Origin: an uncultured Hoeflea sp.
Lineage (GTDB): Bacteria; Pseudomonadota; Alphaproteobacteria; Rhizobiales; Rhizobiaceae
DNA: 64,000 nucleotides
NCBI RefSeq assembly: GCF_947501405.1
Contig: NZ_CANMVK010000002.1
Location: forward strand, 186,001-250,000
Reading direction: 5' to 3'
A program made the translations under genes and the position numbers. The notes beneath the pieces were generated by a model, which was not told where the DNA came from, ran no database searches, and saw only the letters and a list, made by a program, of their open reading frames with translations. Positions 35,479-44,428 of this stretch are shown here, in pieces (positions within the stretch are counted from its first letter, which is position 1; the number at the start of each line of letters is the position of its first letter).

Positions 35479-35528
35479 CCGCGGGGATGGTGCGCAGCAA
35501 TTTCCGCGGGGATGGTGCGCAGCAATTT
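35479..35528. repeat. Perfect 25-bp tandem duplication
   Basis: Two abutting identical copies (35479-35503 and 35504-35528), each beginning CCGCGGGGATGG and ending CAGCAATTT, in the gene-free stretch 35398-35666 just outside the island's right end. No gene is seen in that stretch. Confidence 0.85.
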
Positions 35529-35666
35529 GCGACCATGCCCCCAATAAAACGTTTGATTTGCGAAAAAGTCAGTGATCTGAACGCCGGGAATGTGAAAATG
35601 TGTAAAAAGCTTTCTCTCCACGGCTGGCGCTTGAACGCGGCACGCCGAAGGGGACAATTCTAAAAG

Positions 35667-36586
35667 GTGACCACATTGAAAAAGTCGATAAGCGATTCCC
35701 TTTATGCCTTGCGAGATTGGCAGCGGCGTTACATCAAATCGCCTTTTGCAAACAGGGTATTTGCGCACAGGGCTGAATATCGTTCCGACTCTGAAAACGG
35801 AAAATATGGCGCGGCCGTCTCGAAAGCTTTAAAAATCAGAAAGCGTTCGATACCTTCAAGCGAAAGCGGGCCTATCAGAAAATCCTCGAACATGTGACCC
35901 GCCCCCAGGGTGAGGATTACTTGAGAATAGTCTCATTCCGAAAGGACGGTTTGCTCGAAGCCGCACTTGAAACCCTGCTGATGTCCGACAACATCGGAAG
36001 TCCGGTCAAATACCAGTATGATGGAGTGGCGCAGCCCCTGTCGCCCACTACGCTTCGCTATCTGAAGGTCGCGTCCGACCTCAAAGGGCTGTTTGGAGAA
36101 GGGCTGGACCGGGTAGCGGAAATAGGCCGCGGGTATGGCGGCCAGACACTGGTGAACGACCAGTTGCTGAAATATCGACACGCGACCCTGTTCGATCTTC
36201 CATTTGTGAACGAGCTGATCCGGAAATACTTGAACTCGATGCTTCTGACTGGAGCCTACCGGGTTACGACAATCAACGAGACTCTCCCGGACAAATACGA
36301 TCTCGCCATAAGCAATTATGCATTTTCCGAACTGCCTGATGTCCTGCAGCGGGCCTATATCGATAAGGTTCTGGCGACTTCGGAGCGAGGCTATTTGACG
36401 ATGAACAGTGGCCTTGGTGGCCGCAGGAGTTCCGGGAAACTGTCACTGGAGCAGCTGCGTGAGCTGCTGCCTCCCTTTGAGATGTACGAGGAACAGCCTT
36501 TGACGGCTCCGTTCAACTATCTGATTGTCTGGGGGCACGACAAGGATTTCGCAGGCGAATACATGATTGCGAAGCAACCCGAATAG
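35667..36586 (+). pseudogene. Putative sugar O-methyltransferase, frameshifted
   Basis: Two frames together encode one protein of about 306 aa. Frame A (from GTG 35667) gives ~54 residues ending GKYGAAVSKA; after that the sense continues in another frame as FKNQKAFDTFKRKRAYQKIL and EHVTRPQGEDYLRIV through to 36586. The switch falls in CTTTAAAAA near 35828: one T is missing for the frames to join. The rest has a Rossmann-like VAEIGRGYGGQTLVND, LFDLPFVNELIRKYL and YDLAISNYAFSELPD, as in the putative sugar O-methyltransferase family of polysaccharide clusters. Either a recent inactivation or a sequencing error. It flanks the island's right end. Confidence 0.75.
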
Positions 36587-36749
36587 AGCCATTTGACCGA
36601 CTCGACGAAGGGTGCGGCACAGAGTCGTGCCGGCTGGATGGTTCCGTGGGCTTCTTCGGGGGCTGCCTGACGGTGGGTTTCCGCATTTGCGCCCCCGTGC
36701 TTCACAGCCTAACGTGCCGACGCAAAGTAAGGCACAGGGGAGAGCAAGA

Positions 36750-37733
36750 ATGCATGTCCTGATCATTGGTGCTGCTGGCATGATCGGCCGCAAGCTGGTT
36801 GGTGCAATCTCGCGCAACGGCAAGCTGGGCGCAAAGGCGGTTGCCGCATTGACCCTGGCCGATGCGATCGAGCCCGAAGTTCCGGCGGAATTCGCCGGAA
36901 GCGTCAAAACCATTGCAGCGGATATCTCCGACCCGGTGACAGCACCGCAACTGCTTTCAGGCCGGCCCGATGTGATCGTCCATCTGGCGGCAATCGTCTC
37001 GGGCGAGGCGGAGCAGGATTTCGACAAGGGCTACCGCATCAATCTCGATGGAACCCGCTATATGTTCGATGCGGTGCGGCATCTTGCGCAGGCCGATGGT
37101 TACTGTCCGCGCCTGATCTTCGCTTCCTCCATCGCGGTGTTCGGCGCACCGATGCCGGATCTGATCGACGACGAGTTCCTGCCGGCGCCGATGACAAGCT
37201 ATGGAACCCAGAAGGCGATCGGCGAATTGCTGCTGCAGGATTACACCCGCCGCGGTTTTTTTGATGGCCTTGCGATCCGCCTGCCGACCATCTGCATCAG
37301 GCCGGGCGCGCCCAACAAGGCCGCATCGGGGTTTTTCTCGGGCATCCTGCGCGAACCGCTCAATGGCCAACCGGCGGTGCTGCCGGTACCCGACACCGTG
37401 CGCCACTGGCACGCCAGCCCCCGCGCCGCAGTCGGATTTCTCACCCATGCGGCAACCATCGATCTTGAGCGTGTCGGCCATCGTCGCGTGCTCAACATGC
37501 CGGGCGTTTCCGCCACCGTGGCCGAACAGATCGAAGCGTTGCGGTCGGTGGCCGGCGATCGCGCCGTCGCGCTGATCAAGCGCCAGCCCGATCCGGACAT
37601 CATGAAGATCGTCGAGACCTGGCCGCGCGGCTTCACCGCACAAAGGGCGGTCGCTCTGGGATTTCAGGCCGAGCGCTCGTTCGAGGAGATCATCCGCGTC
37701 TATATCGACGACGAGATGGGCGGCGCTGCCTAA
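36750..37733 (+). CDS. denD: D-erythronate dehydrogenase-like NAD-dependent epimerase family protein
   Basis: A 327-aa extended SDR. N-terminal NAD site MHVLIIGAAGMIGRKLVGAI, VIVHLAAIVSGEAEQDFDKG (close to the DenD signature), SSIAVFGAPMPDLIDDE and the catalytic SYGTQKAIGELLLQDY with Tyr-x-x-x-Lys. DenD oxidises D-erythronate at C2 to 2-oxo-tetronate. The usual partners OtnK, OtnC and OtnI are not nearby, so the natural substrate here is less certain. ATG 36750 follows AGGGGAGAG; upstream codons are not conserved. Confidence 0.8.
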   Translation: MHVLIIGAAGMIGRKLVGAISRNGKLGAKAVAALTLADAIEPEVPAEFAGSVKTIAADISDPVTAPQLLSGRPDVIVHLAAIVSGEAEQDFDKGYRINLDGTRYMFDAVRHLAQADGYCPRLIFASSIAVFGAPMPDLIDDEFLPAPMTSYGTQKAIGELLLQDYTRRGFFDGLAIRLPTICIRPGAPNKAASGFFSGILREPLNGQPAVLPVPDTVRHWHASPRAAVGFLTHAATIDLERVGHRRVLNMPGVSATVAEQIEALRSVAGDRAVALIKRQPDPDIMKIVETWPRGFTAQRAVALGFQAERSFEEIIRVYIDDEMGGAA

Positions 37734-37818
37734 CGGTCATTTGCGGAAAGCCGGCTCAGGCCCGCGCAGCTAATGAAAACCGGTGGCGGTTGGATCCGTA
37801 ACTGGCCGCCGGGCCGCG

Positions 37819-38685
37819 TCAGCCATGCGCCCAGTCCATGTAGAGCTGGCGGGTGTTGCGGCCCACCGGTCCGGCCTGCAATTCCCGGTCCTCGATGCGG
37901 ATCACCGGCACCACCTTGGAATGGTTGCCGGTCGAAAAAATCTCGTCGGCATCCAGGAAATCAGTCACGGAAAGCGATTTCTCCACCACCTCGGTGCCGG
38001 CTTCGCGCAACAGGTGAATGGCGCGCGAGCGGGTGATGCCGGACAGGAATGTGCCATTGGGCGCGGGCGTGAACACCACGCCGTCCTTGACCATGAAGAT
38101 ATTCGACGTCCCGGTCTCCGCCACATTTCCGAGCATGTCGAGCACCAGCGCATTGTCGAATCCGCGCGACTTGGCTTCCATCACCGCGCGCCCGTTGTTG
38201 GGATAAAGGCAGCCGGCCTTGGCGTCGGTCGGCGCGCACTCATAGGTTGGCCGCCGGAACGGCGAAACGGTGACCGAGAATCCGCTCGAGGCAATCATCG
38301 GGCTTTCGAACAGGCAAAGGCAGAACCGGGTCGAGTCCGGATCGGCGGGGACCGACATGTAGCCGCCATGCTCGGCCCAGTACATCGGCTTGATGTAGAC
38401 GGCGGTCTTGCCGTCGAATTTCTTGAGCCCTTCCTGCGCCAGCGCCTCGATCGCTTCGGCCTCCATGGTGGCGCGCATGCCCAGCGCTGCGGCCGAGCGG
38501 TTGACCCGCTGGCAGTGCAAATCGAGATCGGGAGCGACACCGTCGAACCAGCGCGCGCCGTCAAAAACCGTGGAGCCCAGCCACATCGCGTGGCTGACCG
38601 GCCCGATCAGCGGCGGATTGCCTTCCAGCCATTCGCCGTCGACATAGGTCCAGGTCTTGGTGCGGGCTTGGGTGTTGACGGCCAT
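37819..38685 (-). CDS. ilvE: Branched-chain amino acid aminotransferase-like (class IV)
   Basis: A 288-aa PLP enzyme of fold type IV. The PLP Lys is in NNGRAVMEAKSRGFDNALVL, followed by the cofactor-phosphate loops GNVAETGTSNIFMVKDGV and TFLSGITRSRAI. The N-terminus WTYVDGEWLEGNPPLIGP and HAMWLGSTVFDGARWFDG fits the branched-chain aminotransferase group, moving amino groups between Leu, Ile, Val and 2-oxoglutarate. GGAGGACCAC precedes the ATG. A D-amino-acid transaminase cannot be fully excluded but a separate one is at 44429-45283. Confidence 0.85.
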   Translation of the reverse strand: MAVNTQARTKTWTYVDGEWLEGNPPLIGPVSHAMWLGSTVFDGARWFDGVAPDLDLHCQRVNRSAAALGMRATMEAEAIEALAQEGLKKFDGKTAVYIKPMYWAEHGGYMSVPADPDSTRFCLCLFESPMIASSGFSVTVSPFRRPTYECAPTDAKAGCLYPNNGRAVMEAKSRGFDNALVLDMLGNVAETGTSNIFMVKDGVVFTPAPNGTFLSGITRSRAIHLLREAGTEVVEKSLSVTDFLDADEIFSTGNHSKVVPVIRIEDRELQAGPVGRNTRQLYMDWAHG

Positions 38686-38975
38686 GTGGTCCTCCTGCCG
38701 GTCTCATCTCTATCTGCATGACAATCCGACGTGCCCGCCTTCGCCGTCAAGCCATGGTCGGCGAAGATCGGCACGGCTTCATGGCAATCGCACGATCCTT
38801 GCGCCAGATCAGCCAACGCGGCAAGAATTGCGCGCGGCCTCGCGATCGCCCCGGCCATGGTGGGGACTGCCCGTGCCGCATCGCGTCGCCTGGACGGACC
38901 CGGGCCTGCTGTGTGGCGCTTGACTGTTGCAGTGCAACAAGGGCATCGTGCCGCCAGCAATGAGGGAAGCTTGCC
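38686..38975. other. Intergenic region between divergent genes
   Basis: 290 bases between ilvE-like and haloacid dehalogenase genes. I see no gene, RNA or clear operator here. Confidence 0.4.
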
Positions 38976-39629
38976 ATGGCCCATGCGGCATATGTTTTCG
39001 ACGCCTACGGAACCCTGTTCGACGTTCATGCCGCCGTTCGCCGGCATGCGGAAGCGGTGGGGCCCGATGGCCAGTTACTTTCCGAGATCTGGCGGGCCAA
39101 GCAGCTTGAATATTCCTGGACCCGGGCGCTGATGGGCGAATGGAGGGATTTCTGGGCTCTGACCGAGGAAGCGCTCGACCACGCTTTCGAACGGGTTCCG
39201 AGCGCTGACAAGAGCCTGCGGGCCGAGTTGCTCGAAGCTTATTTCAAACTCGATTGCTATCCCGAAGTGCCGGCTGTGCTCAAGCGACTGAAGGCCGGGG
39301 GTGCGCGCGTGGCGATCCTCTCCAATGGCTCGAGCGAGATGCTCGCCTCCGCGGTCGCCAATGCGGCGCTTGAGGGCGTGATCGATGATGTGTTCTCGGT
39401 CGATCCGCTCAAGACCTTCAAGACCGACCCGGCGGTCTATGACATGGTCACCACCGCCTACCGGCTCTATCCGGACGCGGTCTCGTTCCAGTCCTCCAAC
39501 CGCTGGGATGTGGCCGGCGCGACTCGTTTCGGCTTCCGCACAATCTGGATCAACCGCGCCAAGATGCCCGACGAATATCTCGATCTGTCGCCCTCTTTGA
39601 TCTTGCCCGATCTCAACGGCGTGGGATAG
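38976..39629 (+). CDS. Haloacid dehalogenase, type II
   Basis: A 217-aa HAD-superfamily hydrolase. Motif I YVFDAYGTLFD supplies the nucleophilic Asp; VAILSNGSSEML gives the Ser/Asn of motif II; VDPLKTFKTDPAVYDMV the Lys of motif III; and SSNRWDVAGATRFGFRTIW the type II dehalogenase S-S-N-x-W-D-x-x-G-A signature. It hydrolyses (S)-2-haloacids to (R)-2-hydroxyacids. GAGGGAAG precedes the ATG. It appears to be a single-gene unit. Confidence 0.93.
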   Translation: MAHAAYVFDAYGTLFDVHAAVRRHAEAVGPDGQLLSEIWRAKQLEYSWTRALMGEWRDFWALTEEALDHAFERVPSADKSLRAELLEAYFKLDCYPEVPAVLKRLKAGGARVAILSNGSSEMLASAVANAALEGVIDDVFSVDPLKTFKTDPAVYDMVTTAYRLYPDAVSFQSSNRWDVAGATRFGFRTIWINRAKMPDEYLDLSPSLILPDLNGVG

Positions 39630-39827
39630 ACCGCGCCAGCCGCCTCGCGATCACGGCGATGTCATCGCCAAGATAAGCCACTGTGGCAAGTTCGCCACAA
39701 GCCAGGCGTGGGAAGACCACAATCGGAACCCAATTGTGATCACGCGCGTTGAGTTCGCGCCAGCGGCAGCCTCCGTTCGGGGGTATGACCGCGCCACATC
39801 ATTCAATTTCCAAGGACACTCCGCGGT

Positions 39828-40598
39828 ATGACCGGAACCAACAACAACAATCATTCGTCTCTGGGCCATGTCGCAGACCCCGGGAATTGGCAGGCTCTTT
39901 CGCGGCGCGGGTTTCTGGGCCTCGGCCTGGGTGCGACAGTGGCGCTTGCCGGTTGCGCGGGACCACAGACCACCGAGCGCTTTATGGCCGAAACCGCGCC
40001 GCAATTCCGCACGCCTGGCAATCGCGGAACCGGATTGACCCGCAGAACCGCCTATTATGACACGATGTATGCGGCCAAGCTCGACGAGCAGTTTCCGCTT
40101 CCCGCCATCCCCTACTACGAGATAGACCCGGTCTATCTGCGCCAGGAGGTTGCCGATCCGACCGGTGAGCGGCCGGGAACACTGGTTGTCGATACCGCTG
40201 ACCGGTTCCTCTATCTGGTGCGCGAAAACGGCCGCGCCATGCGCTACGGCGTGGGCATCGGCCGCGACGGCTTCGCCTGGTCCGGACGCGCAATCGTGCA
40301 ATGGAAGCAGCAATGGCCGAAATGGACCCCGCCCGCCTCGATGATTGCGCGGCAGCCGGAACTGGAGCGCTGGTCGGCCGCAAATGGCGGCATGCCGCCC
40401 GGGCTTGACAATCCGCTGGGCGCGCGGGCGCTTTACATCTTCCAGGATGGCAAGGACACGCTTTATCGCGTCCACGGCAGCCCGGAATACCAGTCGATCG
40501 GCAAGGCGGTCTCTTCGGGCTGCGTCCGTCTCATCAACCAGGATATCTGCGACCTTTACGACCGGGTGCCGACGCGCACGCCGATCCTGGTCGTTTAG
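39828..40598 (+). CDS. L,D-transpeptidase (YkuD), Tat/lipoprotein signal
   Basis: A 256-aa cell-wall enzyme. Residues 26-47 combine a twin-arginine-like SRRGFLGLGLGATVAL with a lipobox LAGC, so it is probably an exported lipoprotein. The catalytic domain has GTLVVDTADRFLYLVRENG, YGVGIGRDGFAWSG and the active site HGSPEYQSIGKAVSSGCVRL with its Cys. It cross-links or tethers peptidoglycan through 3-3 bonds. An M23 lipoprotein gene follows on the same strand. Confidence 0.92.
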   Translation: MTGTNNNNHSSLGHVADPGNWQALSRRGFLGLGLGATVALAGCAGPQTTERFMAETAPQFRTPGNRGTGLTRRTAYYDTMYAAKLDEQFPLPAIPYYEIDPVYLRQEVADPTGERPGTLVVDTADRFLYLVRENGRAMRYGVGIGRDGFAWSGRAIVQWKQQWPKWTPPASMIARQPELERWSAANGGMPPGLDNPLGARALYIFQDGKDTLYRVHGSPEYQSIGKAVSSGCVRLINQDICDLYDRVPTRTPILVV

Positions 40599-40720
40599 CC
40601 GGCCTTCACCGCCGGTTTGAATTGCTTGAGCCTTCCGTCGCCCGTGTGATACGAGCTTCGGGCGGGGGAGGCGACATTGGCGCGCCGCATTGCCGACCAT
40701 GCCAGGCTTTGGGGGCACGC

Positions 40721-41431
40721 ATGACCACAAGCACAGCTTTACCTGTTCCGTTGCCGGTTCTGACGGCAGGTCTTGCCGCCCTGCTTCTGACGTCCGGCTG
40801 CGTGCCGCAGGATCATGGCTGGGCATCCGTGTACAAGCCCGAGCAGCAAAACAAGATCACGGTGGTGATGCCTGCTGGGGCGCCATCGATCTCACAGCAG
40901 TTCCTGTTCACGACCTCAGGCGCCAAACATCTCGGCATTGATGTGATCGGCAAGGTCGGCGATCCGGTGATCGCGGTGGCGAACGGCCGGGTTACCGGGT
41001 CGTTCACTGAACCTGCCTATGGCAACCGGGTGGAAATCACCCACGGGCCCGACGCGAGCGGCCGGCAATCGCTCACCGTTTACAAACATCTTGACCGTCG
41101 GCTGGTGGCAAAGGGCGATGTTGTGGCGCGCGGTCAGCGGATTGGCACGCTGGGCACCACCGGCATGCTCGGCGGCGGCATCCCGCATTTGCATTTCGAG
41201 CTTTACCGTCAGGCCGGCGCAGGCGGCAAGGTCTCGGCCGATCCGCACCGTTTCTGGGTCAATGGCGTCGGCCGCGTCACCTGCTTCAACGCCGGTGCGA
41301 GCTATGATTCGTCGCGGTTCGCGATGACCTATCCAGCGCCCTGCCGGACCGGCTCGTCTGATCAAGCCGCCGGTCAACCGGCGCCGGAAGAACCCAGGCA
41401 GGCAGCGGGGCTAGAAGCCCTTCTTCAGTGA
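40721..41431 (+). CDS. M23-family lipoprotein (LytM-like)
   Basis: A 236-aa exported protein with a signal ending in the lipobox LLLTSGC. The M23 domain spans residues ~60-165: HLGIDVIGKVGDPVIAVANG, YGNRVEITHG, LTVYKHLDRRLVAKGDVVARG and GIPHLHFELYRQ, with the H-x-H and HLGID zinc ligands apparently kept, so it may be an active endopeptidase. The C-terminus is a Pro/Gln-rich tail. Its last 21 bases overlap the end of the convergent HerA-like gene. Confidence 0.85.
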   Translation: MTTSTALPVPLPVLTAGLAALLLTSGCVPQDHGWASVYKPEQQNKITVVMPAGAPSISQQFLFTTSGAKHLGIDVIGKVGDPVIAVANGRVTGSFTEPAYGNRVEITHGPDASGRQSLTVYKHLDRRLVAKGDVVARGQRIGTLGTTGMLGGGIPHLHFELYRQAGAGGKVSADPHRFWVNGVGRVTCFNAGASYDSSRFAMTYPAPCRTGSSDQAAGQPAPEEPRQAAGLEALLQ

Positions 41432-43009
41432 CCCCAGAATGCCGCGCACCAGCGCCCGCCCGAACGATGTCGCCGCCGACCGCGCAACCGATTTGATCAC
41501 CGTCTCGGTGACGGTCTGGCGTCTGTAGCCCGGCCGCGAGCGGCTCGACCGCCGCTTTTTGGGCGAGGTCCGCCGGCGGCGTCCGCCGTCATCATCATCA
41601 TCGTCGTCATCCCCATAGCCGGGCAGGGTCCAGCGGCGGCTCTCGGTCTGTTTCTTTTCCTCGTCCTCCTCGCGCCGGCGCTCGTCCTCCTCGGCCTTGG
41701 CAGCGTCTTCGGCGCGGCGCTTGAGCATCTCGTATGCGCTGTCGCGATCGAGATCCTTGTCATACTGGCCGGCCACCGGGCTGACCGCGACCACCTTCGC
41801 GCGCTCGGCTTCGGTGATCGGACCCAGCCGGGAGGCGGGCGGCCGGATCAGGGTCCGCTCCACCATCGACGGCACGCCCTTCTTGCCCAGCGTCGAGACC
41901 AGCGCCTCGCCGACGCCGAGCTGGGTGATGGCCTCGAAACAATCGAACGCCGGGTTGGGCCGGAAGGTTTCCGCCGCAACCTTCACTGCTTTTTGCTCGC
42001 GCGGCGTATAGGCCCTGAGCGCATGCTGGATGCGGTTGCCGAGCTGCGAAAGCACGGTTTCAGGCACATCAAGCGGGTTTTGGGTGACAAAGAACACCCC
42101 CACGCCCTTGGAGCGGATCAGCCGCACCACCTGCTCCACCCGGTCGACCAGAATCTTCGGCGCTTCATCAAACAGCAGATGCGCCTCGTCGAAAAAGAAA
42201 ACCAAACGCGGCTTGTCCGGATCGCCGACTTCGGGCAGTTCCTCGAAAAGCTCCGACAGCAGCCACAACAGGAAGGTCGCGTAAAGCCGCGGGTTCATCA
42301 TCAGCTTGTCGGCGGCCAGCACCGAGATCGCGCCGCGCCCGTCATTGGTGGTGCGCATGATATCGCTGATCTGTAGTGCCGGCTCCCCAAAGAAATGCTC
42401 GGCCCCCTGTTGCTCGAGCACCAGCAATCCGCGCTGGATCGAGGCAAGCGACTGCTTGGTGATGTTGCCATACATCGATGACAGTTCACTGGTTTCGCCG
42501 GCCATGTAGGACAATAGCGATCTGAGATCCTTGAGGTCGAGCAACGGCAGGCCGTTGTCATCGGCCAGCTTGAAGGCGATGTTGAGCACGCCTTCCTGCG
42601 CCTCCGACATGTCCATCAGCCGCGCCAGAAGCAGCGGACCCATTTCCGAGATCGTGGTGCGGACCCGGTGGCCCTTCTCCCCGAACAGATCCCAGAAGAT
42701 GACCGGGAACTCCTGGTACTCATAGGGATCGAGCCCGATGGTCTGGGCGCGTTTTTCGAGAAAATCCTTGCTCTCGCCCATCGCGGCGATACCCGACAGA
42801 TCGCCCTTCACATCGGCGCAGAACACCGGCACGCCGGCATTGGAAAAGCTCTCGGCCAGGATCTGCAGTGTCACGGTCTTGCCGGTGCCGGTGGCGCCGG
42901 TGATCAGCCCGTGCCGGTTGGCGTATCTGAGATCGAGATACTCGCCCTTGTTGATGCTGTCGTCGGGGTTTCGGCTCGTGCCGATATAGAGCTTGCCGTC
43001 TTGGAGCAT
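41411..43009 (-). CDS. HerA/VirB4-like ATPase (DUF853, YjgR family)
   Basis: A 532-aa P-loop ATPase starting MLQDGKLYIGTSRNPDDS. Walker A is GLITGATGTGKTVTLQIL and Walker B LVFFFDEAHLLFDEAP; GVFFVTQNPLDVPETVLSQL is the sensor region. The C-terminal ~110 residues are charged and low in complexity: an acidic/Arg-rich helix, then a run of eight Asp and an Arg/Lys/Ser tail. GAGGA precedes ATG 43009. The family resembles DNA translocases but its cell role is not established. It overlaps the convergent M23 gene by 21 bases. Confidence 0.9.
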   Translation of the reverse strand: MLQDGKLYIGTSRNPDDSINKGEYLDLRYANRHGLITGATGTGKTVTLQILAESFSNAGVPVFCADVKGDLSGIAAMGESKDFLEKRAQTIGLDPYEYQEFPVIFWDLFGEKGHRVRTTISEMGPLLLARLMDMSEAQEGVLNIAFKLADDNGLPLLDLKDLRSLLSYMAGETSELSSMYGNITKQSLASIQRGLLVLEQQGAEHFFGEPALQISDIMRTTNDGRGAISVLAADKLMMNPRLYATFLLWLLSELFEELPEVGDPDKPRLVFFFDEAHLLFDEAPKILVDRVEQVVRLIRSKGVGVFFVTQNPLDVPETVLSQLGNRIQHALRAYTPREQKAVKVAAETFRPNPAFDCFEAITQLGVGEALVSTLGKKGVPSMVERTLIRPPASRLGPITEAERAKVVAVSPVAGQYDKDLDRDSAYEMLKRRAEDAAKAEEDERRREEDEEKKQTESRRWTLPGYGDDDDDDDDGGRRRRTSPKKRRSSRSRPGYRRQTVTETVIKSVARSAATSFGRALVRGILGSLKKGF

Positions 43010-43182
43010 GTCGTCCTCGTCATGACGCCGGTTGGGGCGGCCTTGTGTGCGGTTTGCATTCGCATGCGACAGGCGCAAGCATTCGCGCACACTTATAGGC
43101 AAGCCCCGCCTAGGGAACAATGCTTCATGCGGTTTGGTGCGAAATCGCCTGCGACCGAACCTGTCGTTCTCTCAGTCGCGCT

Positions 43183-44292
43183 TCACGCCCGCAGCAAGTG
43201 TTTGAGGACGTCGGCGACGCGCGCCTGAGCGTTTCCATCCATGTCGTGATAACTCGGAAGATTGATCGCCCGCCCGGCAATGCTGCGGGATTCGGCATTT
43301 TCCGGGCGCGGTGTGAACATCGGTAGGTCCGACAAGGGCCAGAAGAACACCCGCGCGTCGATATCGGCATCGGCGAACGCTGCCATCAACCGCTCACGGG
43401 TGACGCCGGTTTTGCGCTCAAACACTGCGGTTGGCATCCAGTAACCGTTGGTTGTTCCCTCCGGCTCCACATTCAGCGACACGCCATCGACATCCCGAAG
43501 CAATACACGGTAACGGTCCATGATCCGGCGCTTGCCGGCGATCAGTTCATCGATCCGCTCGACTTGCGCGCAGCCGATGGCCGCGGCGATGTTGGACATC
43601 TTGAATTTGTAACCGGTCACCAACGGAAAAAACTGTCGCGGCTCGCTCGCATCGCGGCCGTGATTGGACAGCACCGTCACCCGCCGCCACAGATCGCTGT
43701 CATTGGTTACCAACATCCCGCCTTCGCCGGTGGTCATGGTCTTGGTTCCATGGAACGAGAAAGTTCCGAAGGCGCCCATCGATCCCGCTTTTTGGTCGCC
43801 CCGGGCCGAGCCGATCGCCTCCGCCGCATCCTCGACAATGGCCACGCCATGGCGTTTGCCGATGTCCATGAGCCGGTCCATATCGCTCATCGAGCCGTAA
43901 AGATGGACCGCAATGATCGCCTTGGTCCGCGGCGTAATCGCCGCTTCCACCCTGGCGGGATCCAGGCACCAGGTGTCACTCAGAATATCGACGAACACCG
44001 GCGTTCCGCCCAGATGCACCACCGGGGCCACCGAGGCGATCCAGTTCGAATCTGCCAGAATCACTTCGTCGCCCGGACCGATCCCGAGTGCGGCAAGCCC
44101 CAGATGCAGTGCCCCGGTGCAGCTTGATGTGGCGATGGCGTGTTTGACGCCCAGATGCGCCGCGAAGTCACGCTCAAGGCGGTGGATGTAATCATAGCAG
44201 CGCGGCCCCCAACCATGTCGCGCCGCGTCGGTGGCGTATTGCACTTCCAACTCGGTGATCGATGGCTTTGTATAGGCAATGCGGTTGCTCAT
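43183..44292 (-). CDS. DegT/DnrJ/EryC1/StrS sugar aminotransferase
   Basis: About 369 aa of fold type I PLP enzyme. The PLP Lys is in FGTFSFHGTKTMTTGEGGML; TSSCTGALHLGLAALGIGPG and LADSNWIASVAPVVHLGGTP bind the cofactor; VAIVEDAAEAIGS has the conserved Asp. It resembles perosamine or related 4-amino-sugar synthases acting on nucleotide sugars for surface polysaccharide. Start ATG 44292 (GTG 44298 possible). No other glycan genes are adjacent. Confidence 0.88.
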   Translation of the reverse strand: MSNRIAYTKPSITELEVQYATDAARHGWGPRCYDYIHRLERDFAAHLGVKHAIATSSCTGALHLGLAALGIGPGDEVILADSNWIASVAPVVHLGGTPVFVDILSDTWCLDPARVEAAITPRTKAIIAVHLYGSMSDMDRLMDIGKRHGVAIVEDAAEAIGSARGDQKAGSMGAFGTFSFHGTKTMTTGEGGMLVTNDSDLWRRVTVLSNHGRDASEPRQFFPLVTGYKFKMSNIAAAIGCAQVERIDELIAGKRRIMDRYRVLLRDVDGVSLNVEPEGTTNGYWMPTAVFERKTGVTRERLMAAFADADIDARVFFWPLSDLPMFTPRPENAESRSIAGRAINLPSYHDMDGNAQARVADVLKHLLRA

Positions 44293-44428
44293 CGGCACTC
44301 ATTCTGTGGCGGCGGGGTCCGGCCTGCGACGCGCAACCTGCGGGAGATTGCGCCTGCGATCAAAAAGCCTTGGCGACTGCCGCAAAATTCTGGCATGGAT
44401 TTCGATGTCAGTCGTCAAGGGGGTAGCC

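Noticed and set aside
35406-35768. Minus-strand open frame of 120 codons beside the island
   Set aside because: No ribosome site, covers the 25-bp tandem duplication and overlaps the methyltransferase 5' end; no protein-like pattern.
41590-41625. Trinucleotide repeat in the HerA-like gene (Asp run) as a phase-variable tract
   Set aside because: Triplet changes would not shift the frame, and acidic runs are common in this low-complexity tail.
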